Both the position numbers and the translations under genes were made by a program. 5,421 bases of DNA, taken from contig JAGMEO010000040.1 of the NCBI GenBank assembly GCA_023128135.1, forward strand, positions 1 through 5,421. The letters run 5' to 3'. Source of the stretch: Candidatus Bathyarchaeota archaeon (GTDB taxonomy: Archaea > Thermoproteota > Bathyarchaeia > RBG-16-48-13 > JAGMEO01). The notes below the pieces were generated by a model. The model saw only the letters and a list, made by a program, of their open reading frames with translations. It was not told where the DNA came from and did no database searches. Below are positions 5,281-5,421 of this stretch, in pieces (the stretch's first letter is position 1; the number at the start of each line of letters is the position of its first letter).

Positions 5281-5421
5281 TTATATTCGCCCCCATAGAT
5301 TGAAGATCCCTGAAGAAATCAGGGTATGATTTATTCACGCAGTTTGCTTGAAGGATCTTGGTCTTACCCTTGGCTGCTAGAGCTGCAACTGTACAAGCCA
5401 TTGCAATCCTATGATCATTAT
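5270..5421 (-). CDS. aroA: 3-phosphoshikimate 1-carboxyvinyltransferase (EPSP synthase), C-terminal end only
   Basis: EPSP synthase joins shikimate-3-phosphate and phosphoenolpyruvate to make EPSP, the substrate of chorismate synthase encoded just downstream. Only the last 49 residues lie in the window; the gene continues beyond 5421. They begin NDHRIAMACTVAALAAKGKT, which contains the family's DHR-AM motif (DHRMAM in E. coli, with substrate-binding Arg), followed by NKSYPDFFRDLQSMG, matching the conserved C-terminal 'SYPdFf..l..lG' element. The frame ends naturally at TAA (5270-5272, read on the minus strand), the usual short distance after that motif, so this is an intact C-terminus and not a fragment. 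It overlaps the aroC start by 11 bases. The promoter of the operon must lie upstream, outside the window. Confidence 0.94.
   Translation of the reverse strand, partial: NDHRIAMACTVAALAAKGKTKILQANCVNKSYPDFFRDLQSMGANIIVR
5290..5294 (-). promoter_or_regulatory. ribosome-binding site for aroC, inside aroA
   Basis: On the minus strand GGGGGCGA resembles the Shine-Dalgarno consensus GGAGGTGA. The G run ends 9 bases before the TTG start of aroC, a workable spacing. It lies within the last codons of aroA (SMGAN). Because it is also coding sequence, its role is plausible rather than shown. Confidence 0.4.
5308..5324 (-). repeat. small hairpin near the 3' end of aroA
   Basis: CCCTGA (5308-5313) and TCAGGG (5319-5324) are perfect 6-base complements around a 5-base loop. 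In the transcript this could form a GC-containing hairpin about 28 bases before the aroC start. It lies fully within coding sequence (YPDFFRD), so chance is a real alternative. Confidence 0.35.

Overview
The window looks archaeal. It is AT-rich and tightly packed, with overlapping genes, weak GGTG-type or absent ribosome-binding sites, and TATA-like elements rather than -35/-10 boxes. The gene set (a compact aromatic amino acid operon plus a small cytosolic zinc-ribbon protein) suits a mesophilic member of the Thermoproteota, such as a Thaumarchaeota- or Bathyarchaeia-like lineage. That placement is inference from gene order and protein style, not from a marker gene.

Right half, minus strand (about 5421 down to 1902): an operon for the end of the shikimate pathway and the start of tyrosine synthesis. 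In transcription order it holds the C-terminal end of EPSP synthase (aroA, cut by the window edge), chorismate synthase (aroC), a fusion of an AroQ-type chorismate mutase with a class I aminotransferase, and prephenate/arogenate dehydrogenase (tyrA). Neighbouring genes overlap by 11, 4 and 16 bases, so they are almost certainly co-transcribed and probably translationally coupled. The chain runs EPSP to chorismate to prephenate, then transamination and oxidative decarboxylation towards tyrosine. No prephenate dehydratase is present here.

Middle, plus strand (1188/1197 to 1892): a HAD-superfamily phosphatase-like protein. It converges on tyrA with only 9 bases between the stop codons. Its upstream region carries a TATA-like box followed by a perfect 8-base inverted repeat.

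Left part: a plus-strand gene (355-1113) for a soluble protein with an N-terminal four-cysteine zinc ribbon and no recognised function. Before it lies about 290 bases without a convincing gene, holding a candidate promoter and some short repeats. At the extreme left edge, the first 66 bases may be the start of a divergent minus-strand gene. This call is weak.

I see no mobile elements, CRISPR arrays, rRNA or tRNA genes. The most noteworthy item is the chorismate mutase-aminotransferase fusion next to tyrA. It suggests direct hand-over of prephenate to a transaminase, possibly the arogenate route.
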